Of a stretch of 64,000 nt of DNA, positions 48,006 to 57,100 are shown piece by piece; within the stretch, counting starts at the first letter, position 1; each line of letters opens with the position of its first letter. The stretch comes from Zoogloea sp041908905. Lineage in GTDB: Bacteria; Pseudomonadota; Gammaproteobacteria; Burkholderiales; Rhodocyclaceae. The notes beneath the pieces were generated by a model. That model was given only the letters and a program-made list of their open reading frames with translations, did no database searches and was not told the DNA's origin. Location of the stretch: assembly GCF_041908905.1 (NCBI RefSeq), contig NZ_JAYREK010000002.1:1-64000 (forward strand), read 5' to 3'. The position numbers were made by a program, and so were the translations under genes.

Positions 48006-49130
48006 TCACTTTGGGCTGTCGTTCAGCTCATACCCGGTACTCCGCCCGCCTCCAGCCATCTTCCGAAGCACTCCGCGGGCCAGCAGCTCATTGATGTCCC
48101 GCAGCGCCGTGTCCGCCGAGCACTTGCAGATTGCCGCCCACTTGCTGCTGGTGAGCTTTCCATCGAAGCCATCCAGCAGCCGGTTGAGCACCTTGACCTG
48201 GCGCTCGTTGAGCGGAGTAGCCGCCCACCGCTGCCAGAATCGGGCCTTGGTCAGCACGGCATCGAGGGTATGATGGGCTTGATCCAGCGCGCGGTGAAGG
48301 CTGTCGAGGAACCACGCGAGCCAACCCGTGACATCCATATCGCCTTTCTGGATTCGCTCGAGAATCTCGTAGTAAGCCTTCCGGTCCCGCTGGATCTGCG
48401 CCGAGAGGCTGTAAAAGCGTTGTGGGCTGCCGTCCGCTCGGGCGAGTAACAGGTCGCCTATGGCTCTGGCGATCCGGCCATTGCCATCGTCAAACGGGTG
48501 CAGCGTGACGAACCACAGGTGCCCCAACCCTGCCTTGAGAAGAGGCGGAATATCAGTGTCGGCGTTGAGCCAGTCGAGAAAGCAGACCATCTCCAGAGGC
48601 AGACACTCGGCTGGCGGCGCTTCAAAGTGAACCTTCTGCCGACCCATCGGCCCTGAAATCACCTGCATCGGCCCCGTCGCATCGTCCCGCCAAGCCGCAA
48701 CCTTGATCCGCGCCATCCCCGAATACCCAGTCGGAAACAGCGCCGCATGCCACCCGAACAGGCGTTCTTCAGTCACCGACCGCTGGCAGTTGGCGGTTGC
48801 ATCCAGCACCATCTCGACCACGCCCTCGACGTGGCGATCGACCGGCGCCAGGGCCCCGATATCCACACCGAGACGACGCGCGATGCTCGAGCGGACAGAG
48901 GCGACGTTGAGGTGCTCACCTTCGATCTCGCTGGTCTTTACAACGTCGTCGGTGAGCGCCAACAGACTTGCCTGATCTCGCATCGTTGCACCGACATCGA
49001 CCAGCCGCCCGAGGAGAAGGCCCTGAGCCCGACTGACTTCTGCAAGCGAGCGAGCCAACGCCGTGAGGTCGTAACGCCACTGTGGCCAGTCGGGGGCCTG
49101 CCAGATATAAAGATAATCACCGTAATTCAT
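48006..49130 (-). CDS. Fic family protein with N-terminal DUF4172 domain
   Basis: A 374-residue protein. Residues 1-80 match the DUF4172 start (YIWQAPDWPQWRYD). The Fic core carries the complete catalytic loop HPFDDGNGRIAR (211-222), so AMP transfer to a hydroxyl side chain is expected. An inhibitory motif T66-S-E-I-E-G71, of the (S/T)xxxE(G/N) type, lies before the core: a class II, self-inhibited Fic. A winged-helix segment (about 310-370, TALRDINELLARGVL) could bind DNA. ATG 49130 follows AATTACGG-like DNA without a strong ribosome site. It is flanked by palindromes and by the tRNA-Asn repeats, i.e. on an island. Confidence 0.87.
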   Translation of the reverse strand: MNYGDYLYIWQAPDWPQWRYDLTALARSLAEVSRAQGLLLGRLVDVGATMRDQASLLALTDDVVKTSEIEGEHLNVASVRSSIARRLGVDIGALAPVDRHVEGVVEMVLDATANCQRSVTEERLFGWHAALFPTGYSGMARIKVAAWRDDATGPMQVISGPMGRQKVHFEAPPAECLPLEMVCFLDWLNADTDIPPLLKAGLGHLWFVTLHPFDDGNGRIARAIGDLLLARADGSPQRFYSLSAQIQRDRKAYYEILERIQKGDMDVTGWLAWFLDSLHRALDQAHHTLDAVLTKARFWQRWAATPLNERQVKVLNRLLDGFDGKLTSSKWAAICKCSADTALRDINELLARGVLRKMAGGGRSTGYELNDSPK

Positions 49131-49194
49131 GCGGTGATTATCAACCGCTTTCACCGCACCGGCAAGCCAATCGCCGCGCGAAACGCGGCGATTG
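49131..49194 (-). promoter_or_regulatory. Palindromes upstream of fic (operator candidates)
   Basis: GCGGTGA (49131-49137) with TCACCGC (49151-49157), and the perfect 11-bp repeat CAATCGCCGCG-CGAAA-CGCGGCGATTG (49168-49194). Both are immediately upstream of the fic start and could be bound by the protein's own winged helix. Confidence 0.5.
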
Positions 49195-49320
49195 ATACAC
49201 ATATTGTCCGCGAAACCTGGACGAACGACTCTCCTTGCAAACCAATCCAGGTTAGTGCTCCAGCACCCGAGTTCCAGCTTGCAAGCTGGATTCAAAAACA
49301 AAAAAGTTCTTTTTTTCAAT

Positions 49321-49373
49321 GGACTGTTAATCCGTAGGTCCCTGGTTCGAGCCCAGGTCGAGGAGCCAAGACA
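49321..49373 (+). repeat. Right copy of tRNA-Asn 3'-half direct repeat (attR-like)
   Basis: Exact duplicate of the 3' half of tRNA-Asn (anticodon arm to CCA) plus AAGACA. There is no 5' half, so it is not a functional tRNA gene. Confidence 0.85.
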
Positions 49374-49383
49374 AGCAAGCAGA

Positions 49384-49417
49384 AAAGCCAATCCGCGAGG
49401 GTTGGCTTTTTTGTTGT
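49384..49417 (+). terminator. Terminator copy 2 at the island end
   Basis: AAAAGCCAA, TCCGCGAGGG, TTGGCTTTT with the following TTGTTGTC as in copy 1. The outer stem arm differs (AGCAAGCAG instead of AACAAAA). Confidence 0.8.
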
Positions 49418-49701
49418 CGATTGGCGATCCTGGAGGGGTACGGCAACGGAAGGCGAAATCAAGCGCTCCACACCCAGGCACAAGAAGGCATTGGTGATGG
49501 CGATCCCGCAAGGAAAGACGACGAAGGCAGCAGTCAGCCGCGCGTGGGCTCTCCCCCCGACCAGGATCAAGACCTGGACCGACATGTTGTCTGCCGTCGA
49601 GCCGGGTGTCGATCGAGGGCTGCAACTACGCGATCTCGTCCTCAGGCAAGGCGGGGCGTCAGGGCCAACAACGGTGCCGCCCGATACGTCATACTGCCGC
49701 C

Positions 49702-50514
49702 ATGACCAAACGCCGACTCCCCTCCCGCATCGTTTGCCTGACCACCGAAACCGTCGAGGTGCTGTACGCCCTCGGCGAGGAGGCACGCATAGTCGGAATT
49801 ACCGGCTACACCGTCATCCCGCCCCGTGCGCGCAAGGAAAAGCCCAAGGTGTTCGCTTTCTCCAGCGGCGACCTTGAGAAGATCCTCGCCGTCCAGCCCG
49901 ATCTGGTGTTGGGCTTTTCCGACATGCAGGCCGAGGTCGCCCGTGATCTCATCAAGGCCGGGGTGGCGGTACATGTGTTCAACCAGCGCAGCATCGACGG
50001 CATCCTGGCGATGATTGAAACCGTCGGCCGACTGGTGGGAGCGGAGGACCAAGCCCTTTCCCTCGTTGCGGAGCTCGAGGCCACGATCGATACCGTGCGG
50101 GCCCAGGCGGCACTGCTGCCGCGTCGGCCGCGGGTCTATTTCGAGGAGTGGGACGAGCCGCAGATCAGTGCGGTGCGGTGGGTGTCCGAGCTCATCGGGA
50201 TTGCTGGCGGCGATGACATCTTCGCCGAGCGCGCCTGCCACCCGGCGGCAGCCCAGCGCATCCTCGCCGATCCGCTGGAGGTGGTGCGCCGGGCGCCCGA
50301 CCTCATCGTGGGCTCCTGGTGCGGCAAACGCTTCCGCCCCGAGCACGTAGCCGGCCGTGCAGGCTGGGCAGAGGTGCCTGCGGTGCGCGATGGAGAAATG
50401 CATGAGCTCAAGTCGGCGCTGATCCTGTCACCCGGTCCGGTCGCGATCCGCGAGGGGCTGCCGGCACTGGCGGCCATCATTGCGCGCTGGGCGGCGCGTA
50501 CGTCGACGGAATGA
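49702..50514 (+). CDS. Cobalamin-binding-type protein (BtuF-like fold), no signal peptide
   Basis: A 270-residue protein of the periplasmic-binding family used for vitamin B12 and iron chelates: IVCLTTETVEVLYALGEEARIVGITGYT at the start, then PDLVLGFSDMQ, and a second lobe from about residue 140 (RVYFEEWDEPQISAVRWVSELI). No signal peptide is present and none is found upstream, so it is either cytosolic or mis-started. No BtuCD or TonB receptor is adjacent. It lies between terminator copies 2 and 3. Confidence 0.8.
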   Translation: MTKRRLPSRIVCLTTETVEVLYALGEEARIVGITGYTVIPPRARKEKPKVFAFSSGDLEKILAVQPDLVLGFSDMQAEVARDLIKAGVAVHVFNQRSIDGILAMIETVGRLVGAEDQALSLVAELEATIDTVRAQAALLPRRPRVYFEEWDEPQISAVRWVSELIGIAGGDDIFAERACHPAAAQRILADPLEVVRRAPDLIVGSWCGKRFRPEHVAGRAGWAEVPAVRDGEMHELKSALILSPGPVAIREGLPALAAIIARWAARTSTE

Positions 50515-50573
50515 CACACCAGCCCCCGCCTTCCCCCAGTGGGTGAAGACCAGGGGCATCTCACCTTCATCAA

Positions 50574-50605
50574 AAGCCAATCCGCGAGGGTTGGTTTTTT
50601 GTTGT
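50574..50605 (+). terminator. Terminator copy 3
   Basis: AAAGCCAA-TCCGCGAGGG-TTGGTTTTTTGTTGTC, the same loop as copies 1 and 2, with one base changed in the stem. It ends the transcript of the cobalamin-binding-type gene. Confidence 0.78.
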
Positions 50606-50807
50606 CCGAACGCCTCCCCAAGCAAGACCCTCGCCAAGAAACGTCCGCCCCCGTCGTCGATCGCAGCCCACTGGTGAATGCCGCCCTACCCGATGCGAAC
50701 CGGGCTGCGGCCTCGGGCTTTATCTTGGGGTCAGGCGAAGGCTGCCGCCACGCGCCCCCACAGACGAACAATCAAATTTATGTTTTTTGGTAAAAATAAC
50801 ATTTTCT

Positions 50808-50836
50808 TTGAAATTTACTGATCCAAGCCCTAGGAT
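50808..50836 (+). promoter_or_regulatory. Promoter TTGAAA-N17-TAGGAT
   Basis: Located in AT-rich DNA (50776-50825), 39 bases before the next gene. The -10 overlaps TCCAA...TTGGA (50822-50839). Confidence 0.55.
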
Positions 50837-50874
50837 TGGACTGTAGAGGTACGTTCGCATAGAGGAGTCTCGTC

Positions 50875-51273
50875 ATGGTCGCGGATATTTACGGTGTGAT
50901 GTCGCAGGCCAGCCTGCAAAGGCTTGGCCCGTCCTTGTCCGCTCAAGCTTCGCAGCGCAACCCGCCGGCGTCGCCGAGTGGCAACGATGGTGCCGGCAGC
51001 CTGGTCAGCCTCAGCGAGCGGGCGAAGCGGATGTCCAGCGCCGAGGGTAAGGCGGAAATGCAGGCCCTGGCCGCACAGATCAAGGACGCACGGGCAACAG
51101 CCGATACCGGCAGTGCGGAAGGGAAAGCCCGCTTGCGTGCCGACATCCAGACCATGGTGGACGGTTACGGCAGCCAGCAGAAACCGGCGACGGCCGTCGA
51201 CCCGGCGTCCCAGAGCCAGGGCATGCAGCAGGCTGCAGTGGCTTCGTATCTGGCCATGAGCCTCATGCGCTGA
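50875..51273 (+). CDS. Small protein of unknown function, Gln/Ala/Ser-rich
   Basis: A 132-residue protein I do not recognise. It has no signal peptide and no clear membrane helix; the middle (about 45-95, LSERAKRMSSAEGKAEMQALAAQIKDARA) is predicted helical with a repeated (S)AEGKA motif, and the C-terminus is AVASYLAMSLMR. GAGGA precedes the start and a clear promoter lies upstream. It has no flanking partner except the next gene, which is similar in size and composition. Confidence 0.75.
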   Translation: MVADIYGVMSQASLQRLGPSLSAQASQRNPPASPSGNDGAGSLVSLSERAKRMSSAEGKAEMQALAAQIKDARATADTGSAEGKARLRADIQTMVDGYGSQQKPATAVDPASQSQGMQQAAVASYLAMSLMR

Positions 51274-51375
51274 GCGACGCAGACCGGGCAGGCGGGACGG
51301 CTTGAGGACGCCCCGCCCAAGCAAGGCGTCGCGCATCGCGAGGCAACGGCTTGGTTGCGACCAAGGAGCCGGAGC

Positions 51376-51780
51376 ATGAGCAGCGGTCTCGAGATTACCG
51401 GGGGTTCGGCTCTCTCCCAGGGCTTCGTCCAGCTTCAGCGCCAGCAGGCATTACGCCAGGCCCGGCAACTGGAGGTCCAGGCGGAAGCCCTGGCCTCCCA
51501 GGCTTCACGCGCCCGCCAGGAGGCCGATGCCGCCGACCGCCGCGCAGATGAGCTCGAGACCCGCGCGGGTGGCGTCCGCTCGGCAGCCCGTTCGGCCGGC
51601 CTCCGCAATGCCTCGGCCGAGGGCTTCGACCGGCTTGTGCAAAGAATCAACAACGGGGCCGCCACCTCCGTCCAGCCCGCCGCAGCGCCGGCGGCCGGCG
51701 GCGTGACCTACACCAGCACGGCCGGCACCAGCCCGGTGTTACAGGCCGGGGCCGGACAGATCATCAACGAGCTGGCCTGA
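51376..51780 (+). CDS. Small coiled-coil protein of unknown function
   Basis: A 134-residue protein. Residues 10-75 (QLQRQQALRQARQLEVQAE, then ASRARQEADAADRRADELE) form a long Ala/Gln/Arg/Glu helix, probably coiled coil; the tail is Ala/Gly/Thr-rich and ends AGQIINELA. ATG 51376 follows AAGGAG, whose AAG is in the stem of CTTGGT-TGCG-ACCAAG (51350-51365). Family not recognised. Confidence 0.72.
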   Translation: MSSGLEITGGSALSQGFVQLQRQQALRQARQLEVQAEALASQASRARQEADAADRRADELETRAGGVRSAARSAGLRNASAEGFDRLVQRINNGAATSVQPAAAPAAGGVTYTSTAGTSPVLQAGAGQIINELA

Positions 51781-51794
51781 AGCGGCGGCGCTCC

Positions 51795-53843
51795 TCAGCC
51801 CGCAGCGCTCAGCGCCAGACGCGGCTTGCGCCCCTCGGTCACCCACCCCAGCACGCTGGCGTACATGTCGGCGAGCGCCGGACGGCTGGCGCGCTCCTTG
51901 TCGGCGCGGTCGGCGTAGAAGGCGAGGGATTTCTCGCGGTTGGCGGACCACTGGTAGGCCACCCACAGCGCGGCCTGGCTCTCGTCCTTGCGACCGGCGA
52001 GGGCCAGCGCCTCGGCCAGCGGCGTCCAGGTGGAACTGCGACGGGGGTCGAGCTGCAGCGCGGCGGTCAGCACCTCGGCGGCCTCCTGGGGCTTGCCGGC
52101 CTTCACCAGCGCATAGCCGAGGTTGCCGGCAATCTCCACGTCGCGGGGGTTCTCCGCGAGTCCCTTGCGGAACAGTTCGGCGGCCCGCGCCGGGTCATCG
52201 GCCTTCAACGCCTCCAGCCCTTCGGTGTTCAGCTTGCGGGAGACCGGTCGGTTGCCGGGCGCCGGCTTGCCCAGCTCCTCGATGCGGGCGGCCAGCGCGA
52301 AGACGCCATTCACATCCTCCCGCGCGGCGGCGCCCAGAGTCTGGGCCAGACACTGGCGGGCCGACGTGCAGGCGGCGGCGAGCGGCGCCGCAGGGGCGGC
52401 TGCGGGCGCAGCCATCGGAGCAGCAGCAACGGGGGCCGGCGCGGCTGCGGGAGCTTCGGCGGGAGCGGCCGGCGCGGCGGGCGCCTCCAGTTCCTCCTCG
52501 AACAGCACCGGCGCGGGCGCAGCCGGCTCGGCGCGCGGCAGGTTGCGGGCCAGCCGCGGCGCGTCGAGGAAGGCGTTCAGCGCGAGATCGGCGTTGGCGA
52601 GGCTGGCCTGCACGACACTGCCGTCGAAGATCCGGCCGTTGGTGCGCAGCACCCCCTCAGCGTACTCGAAGCTGCCCTTCAGGCTGCCGTCCTTCTCCTG
52701 GATGAAACCGGCGGCGAGCGCGTTCTGGCGCTTCTGCGCGTCGAGCGCCTCGCCCTTCACCAGCAGCTCGCCGCTGGCGCGGAACAGCTGGGCCAGCGAG
52801 ATCGGCCCGGTGGCCGACGGCGCCTTGCGCGCCTCGAGGATCAGCTTGCCTTCGAGGCTGCCCTTGCCCACCGACCCGGCGAGCTTGGGCACGCCAACGG
52901 AGAAGCCCTGGGTCAGCAGGGTGCGCAGCGCCTTGCGGAAGGCCTGATCCTCGTCGGCGGTCATGTTCTGCATGCCGCAGGTGTCGCCGGCGAGGCGGCT
53001 GAGGGTTTCGACGCTCCGCTTGTCGAGGTCGCGGATGGCGATCTCCAGGCTCAGGTCGCGCATCGTCTCGCCGCCGAAGGCGGCCATGCGCAGGCTCTCC
53101 GTCACCTGGGCGTTGAGACGTTCGCCCTCTTCCGTCACCAGGGTGGCGTGGCGGAAGCCCTCGGCGGTGCCGTGGCTGGTGGAGATGCGCTCGATCGACA
53201 GGGAGGTGGAGCCGGTGCCGAGGTGACGGTCCTTCAGGTCGAGGTCGAGGACGATCTTGCCCAGTTCGAGGGCCTCGCCGTGGCCGCGGGAGAGCAGCTT
53301 GTCCACACCCCAGCTGACCGCCAGCGCGCTCTTGCCGATGGTCACGCTGCCGCTCGACGGGGCGATGGTGAGCTTCTGGCCGCCCCGGTCCATCGCCAGC
53401 TCGGGCAGCGCCATGGCCGAACGGAAATCACCGCCGAAGCTTACCCCGCCGTTGCCCTGCAGCCTGAGGCTGGGCCCGAAGACCTCGGCCAGCGCCACAG
53501 CAAGCTCGCCGGTGGGCCTGGCGCTCCAGGTCACGCGCAGCGGCGCGGTGGGCAGGATCAGGTTGGCGATGCCGTATTCGACCTCGAAGGCGGCGCCAGG
53601 CTCGCCCTCGTCGCCGGCGCACTGGTTGACCACCTCCAGCCCGAAGGAGCCGGTGGCCGAGAGCAGGCCGGCGTTGTGCTGGAGGTTGCGCACCCGCACG
53701 CCGGTCTCCGACGACGGCCGGGCTGCGAAGGCGCGGATCTCGCGCTCCGCCACGCTGCCGGCATACATGCTGGCGCCGAACCAGCCGGCCAGCACGACGC
53801 TGACACCGCCCACCGCCAGGATTTTCTTGTTGCCATTGCCCAT
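51795..53843 (-). CDS. Membrane-anchored DUF945 protein with C-terminal TPR region
   Basis: A 682-residue protein. A membrane anchor at about 6-26 (ILAVGGVSVVLAGWFGASMYA) precedes a DUF945 (YdgA-type) domain to about 440, a linker of Ala/Pro repeats (about 455-535) and a helical TPR-like region (about 560-660: LEALKADDPARAAELFRKGL, VEIAGNLGYALVKAGKPQEA). DUF945 alone is usual; the TPR extension suggests protein-protein contacts in the periplasm. ATG at 53843 follows GGGAG. Its mRNA carries a c-di-GMP-I riboswitch. Confidence 0.82.
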   Translation of the reverse strand: MGNGNKKILAVGGVSVVLAGWFGASMYAGSVAEREIRAFAARPSSETGVRVRNLQHNAGLLSATGSFGLEVVNQCAGDEGEPGAAFEVEYGIANLILPTAPLRVTWSARPTGELAVALAEVFGPSLRLQGNGGVSFGGDFRSAMALPELAMDRGGQKLTIAPSSGSVTIGKSALAVSWGVDKLLSRGHGEALELGKIVLDLDLKDRHLGTGSTSLSIERISTSHGTAEGFRHATLVTEEGERLNAQVTESLRMAAFGGETMRDLSLEIAIRDLDKRSVETLSRLAGDTCGMQNMTADEDQAFRKALRTLLTQGFSVGVPKLAGSVGKGSLEGKLILEARKAPSATGPISLAQLFRASGELLVKGEALDAQKRQNALAAGFIQEKDGSLKGSFEYAEGVLRTNGRIFDGSVVQASLANADLALNAFLDAPRLARNLPRAEPAAPAPVLFEEELEAPAAPAAPAEAPAAAPAPVAAAPMAAPAAAPAAPLAAACTSARQCLAQTLGAAAREDVNGVFALAARIEELGKPAPGNRPVSRKLNTEGLEALKADDPARAAELFRKGLAENPRDVEIAGNLGYALVKAGKPQEAAEVLTAALQLDPRRSSTWTPLAEALALAGRKDESQAALWVAYQWSANREKSLAFYADRADKERASRPALADMYASVLGWVTEGRKPRLALSAAG

Positions 53844-53978
53844 TTCGATCTCCCGCCGTTGGACGGCGACTGGTTTGAACGAAACGGAGCAGACACCCGG
53901 ACGGCCGGACCGACAGCGGCACAGGAAGGAAGGGAATGCCCACGGAAAACCCGACGCGGGCGCGAACGCACCGGCGCT

Positions 53979-54057
53979 GAGGCAACCCGGCCATCCTTTC
54001 TGCATGCAGGTTAGGATCCGAAGCTTTGCGTCCGGGGCTCTCACCCCGTTTGCCTTT
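53979..54057 (-). promoter_or_regulatory. Cyclic-di-GMP-I (GEMM) riboswitch
   Basis: Leftward RNA, in order: AGGCAAAC (P1 5' strand and J), CGGGG-UGAGAG-CCCCG hairpin with GAGA tetraloop, the invariant GGACGCAAAGC, the UUCGG/CCGGG arm with tetraloop-receptor-like CCUAACC, and GUUGCCU closing P1. This is the order of the c-di-GMP-I aptamer. It ends about 135 bases before the DUF945-TPR start. CCCG-CGT-CGGG plus TTTT (53946-53960) may be the terminator arm. A -10-like TATCAT at 54071-54076 places the start of RNA just before the aptamer. Confidence 0.88.
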
Positions 54058-54167
54058 ATCTCGTAAGCAAATGATAACGCGGCCGCCGGCGCCGGGACTG
54101 ACTTATGTCACAGGCGGGGCAATCAAAGCGCATCCCCGGGATATGGCAGACGGCCACGCCGGCATGC

Positions 54168-57100
54168 TCAGCGCCCGGCCACGATGCCCCGCCGGGCAAG
54201 CCCCTGACGGAGCACCTCCGAGGCGGCGGCAAAGTCGCAGTGCTGGACGGCCCAGGTGAGCTCGCGCTGGGCATCGCCGAGCAGGCTGGCCAGCAGCGGC
54301 GCATTGTCGGCGAGCACCTGATGGCAGGCGAAGTCGTCCTCGTCGAACATCTCCAGCAGCACGCGGCAGACCTCCCCGGCCCGCCCGGTGTCGAGCTCCT
54401 CTGCCACCGCGCCCGCGGGGTCGGCGACCGGCGCCCCGTCGGCGGCGCTCCGCGGCCTGATCCACCGCACCAGCCGGGCGGCGATTTCCGCATGGTCGAT
54501 GGGCTTGGCGATGAAATCGTTCATCCCGGCCTCGAAACAGCGCGCCCTGTCCTCGGACATCGCGCTGGCGGTCATCGCGAGGATGGGCAGGCCGTCGAAA
54601 CGTGGGTCGCGGCGGATCTCCCGCGTGGTGGCGATGCCGTCCATCACCGGCATCTGCATATCCATCAGCACGAGATCGAACGCACCGGCCCTGACCTTGT
54701 CCAGGGCGGCCGCGCCGTCGGCGGCGACATCCACCTCGAGGCCGGCGTCGGTCAGGATGGCCCGCGCCACCTCCTGGTTCACTTCGTTGTCCTCGACCAG
54801 CAGCACCCGCGCGCCGGAAAGCGCCGCCAGGTCGGGCTCCACGGGCCCGGCAGACGGGCCGGCTGGCACCGCGCCGCCGGCCCCCAGCACGCGCCGCAGC
54901 GCATCCCGCAGCGGCGACACTCCCACCGGCTTGACGAGCACGCCCGCGATGCCCGACGCCGCCGCCTGCGCGGCGGCGCTGCGGTGGTCGATGACGTCCG
55001 CCAGCAGCAGGCACGGCGGCGCTCCGGGCTGCAGGCGATCGATCTCGCGGGCGGCAGCGATGCCGTCCAGCCCGGGCATCCGCCAGTCGAGCAGAACCAC
55101 CGCATGGGCCAGCGGACCGCCCCGGGTGCGGCGGACCTCATCGATCGCCGCGGCCCCCGAGCCGACCGCGGTGACGGTGAGGCCCTGGCGGCCGAGCATG
55201 TCGCCGAGGGCGCGGCGGGCCGCCGCGTTGTCGTCGGCGAGCAGCACCCGCGCCGCCGGCAGCGGTCCGACGGCCCCCGCCCCGGCCACCTCCCCCGCCT
55301 CGAGGCGCGCGGTGAACCAGAAGGTCGAGCCGACGCCCAGGGTGCTTTCGACGCCCACCATACCGCCCATCAACCCCGCCAGCCGCTTGGTGATCGCCAG
55401 GCCAAGGCCGGTGCCGCCGTATTTGCGGGTGATCGACTGGTCGGCCTGCTCGAAGCTGCGGAACAGCGACTGGCGCTGCCGCTCGTCGAGGCCGATGCCC
55501 GTGTCCCGCACCGAGAAGCGCAGCGTGACGGCCGCATCGTCGGGCGCTTCGACGCGGTCCACCCGCACTTCGATCTCGCCCTGGGTGGTGAACTTCAGCG
55601 CATTGTTGGCGTAGTTCAGCAACGCCTGGCGCAGGCGCAGGGGGTCGCCCTTCAGCCGCGCGGGCACGGCGTCGCCCTGCCCCACCACCAGCTCGATGCC
55701 CTTCTCGGCGGCGCGCTCGGCGAGGAGCTCCGTCACCTCGGCGAGCAGCTGGTCCACGTCGAAATCGATGTGTTCGAGATCCAGCTTGTCCGCCTCGATC
55801 TTGGACAGGTCCAGGATGTCGTTGATGAGGGCCAGCAGGTGGTGGCTGGAGGCCTGGATCTTCACCAGGAACTCCTGCAGCCGCGCCGACGGGTCGGCCT
55901 TGAGGGCGAGGTGGGTCAGGCCGACGATGGCGTTCATCGGGGTGCGGATCTCGTGGCTCATCACCGCCAGGAAATTGCTCTTGAGGCGCGTCGCCGCCTC
56001 GGCGGCCTCCTTCGCCTCGCGGAGGTCGAGCTCCAGCTGCTTGCGGGCGGTGAGATCGACGTGGGTGCCGGCGGCGCGCAGGGGCCTGCCGTCCGCCCCG
56101 CGGGCGACGACCTTGCCGCGGCTCAGGATCCACTTGTAGCTGCCGTCCTTGCAGCGCATCCGGAACTCGACCTCGTGGGCGCCGCGGCTGTCGAGCTCGG
56201 CCCGCACGCGGGCCGGCACGCTGTCACGCTCGTCGGGATGCAGCAGCGCCACCCAGCCCCCCTCGGGATTGGCGGGCAGCTCGTCCGGCGCGTAGCCGAG
56301 CATCCGGGCGTAGGCCGGGTTGACGTGGCTGCCGCCGGTCTGCAGATCCCAGTCCCACAGCCCGTCGCTGGCCGCATCGAGCGCGTAGGCATAGCGCTCT
56401 TCGCTCAGCCGCAGCTGCTCCGACTTGTCGGCGAGCTCGCGGGTGCGCGCCTCGACCAGTTGCTCGAGATTCTGGCGGTGGGCCTCGAGCTCCATCTCGA
56501 GGCGCTTGTAGGCGGTGACGTCGATGGAAATGCCGCACAGGGCGTAGATCCCGCCGTTCGCGTGGCGCAGCGGCAGCTTCACCGTCTTCAGGATCTTGTC
56601 GAGCGTGCCGTCCGGGTGGTGGAACACGTCCTCGGTGACGATCCGCTCCCCGTCCTCGATCACCCGGCGGTCGTCGCTCCGCATGTGGGCGGCCTGGGCG
56701 GAGCCGAAGAAATCGGCGTCGTCGCGCCCGACGACCCCCTGCGGCGAGCTGCCCATGATCTCGCAGGCGAAGCGGTTGGCGAAGAGGTAACGGTAGCCGG
56801 AATCCTTGATGTAGATGCAGCCCTCGACCCCGTCGAGGATGGTCCTCAGGCGGTCTTCACTGTCGCGCAGGCGGGCCTGTTCGTCCCTGAGGGCGGTCGT
56901 CCGGCGGGCCACCACCGCCCGCACGGTCTGCAGCCAGATCGCCATCAGCACCAGCACCCCCAGCAGGCCGGCGATCACGTAGCCGCTGAAGCGGATGTAG
57001 AGCGGCTCGTCCATGCGCCGGACAGCGCTGCCCATCCACTTTTCGACGATCCGTTGCTGCTCGGCCCTGTCGATGCGCTGAAAGCCGTCGGCGATGCGGT

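Noticed and set aside
49321..49368. A fourth tRNA-Asn gene
   Set aside because: Only the 3' half is present; the acceptor 5' strand and D-arm are missing.
49316..49786. A coding region across the second tRNA-Asn repeat
   Set aside because: The frame is made of the repeated tRNA and terminator sequence and has no family features.
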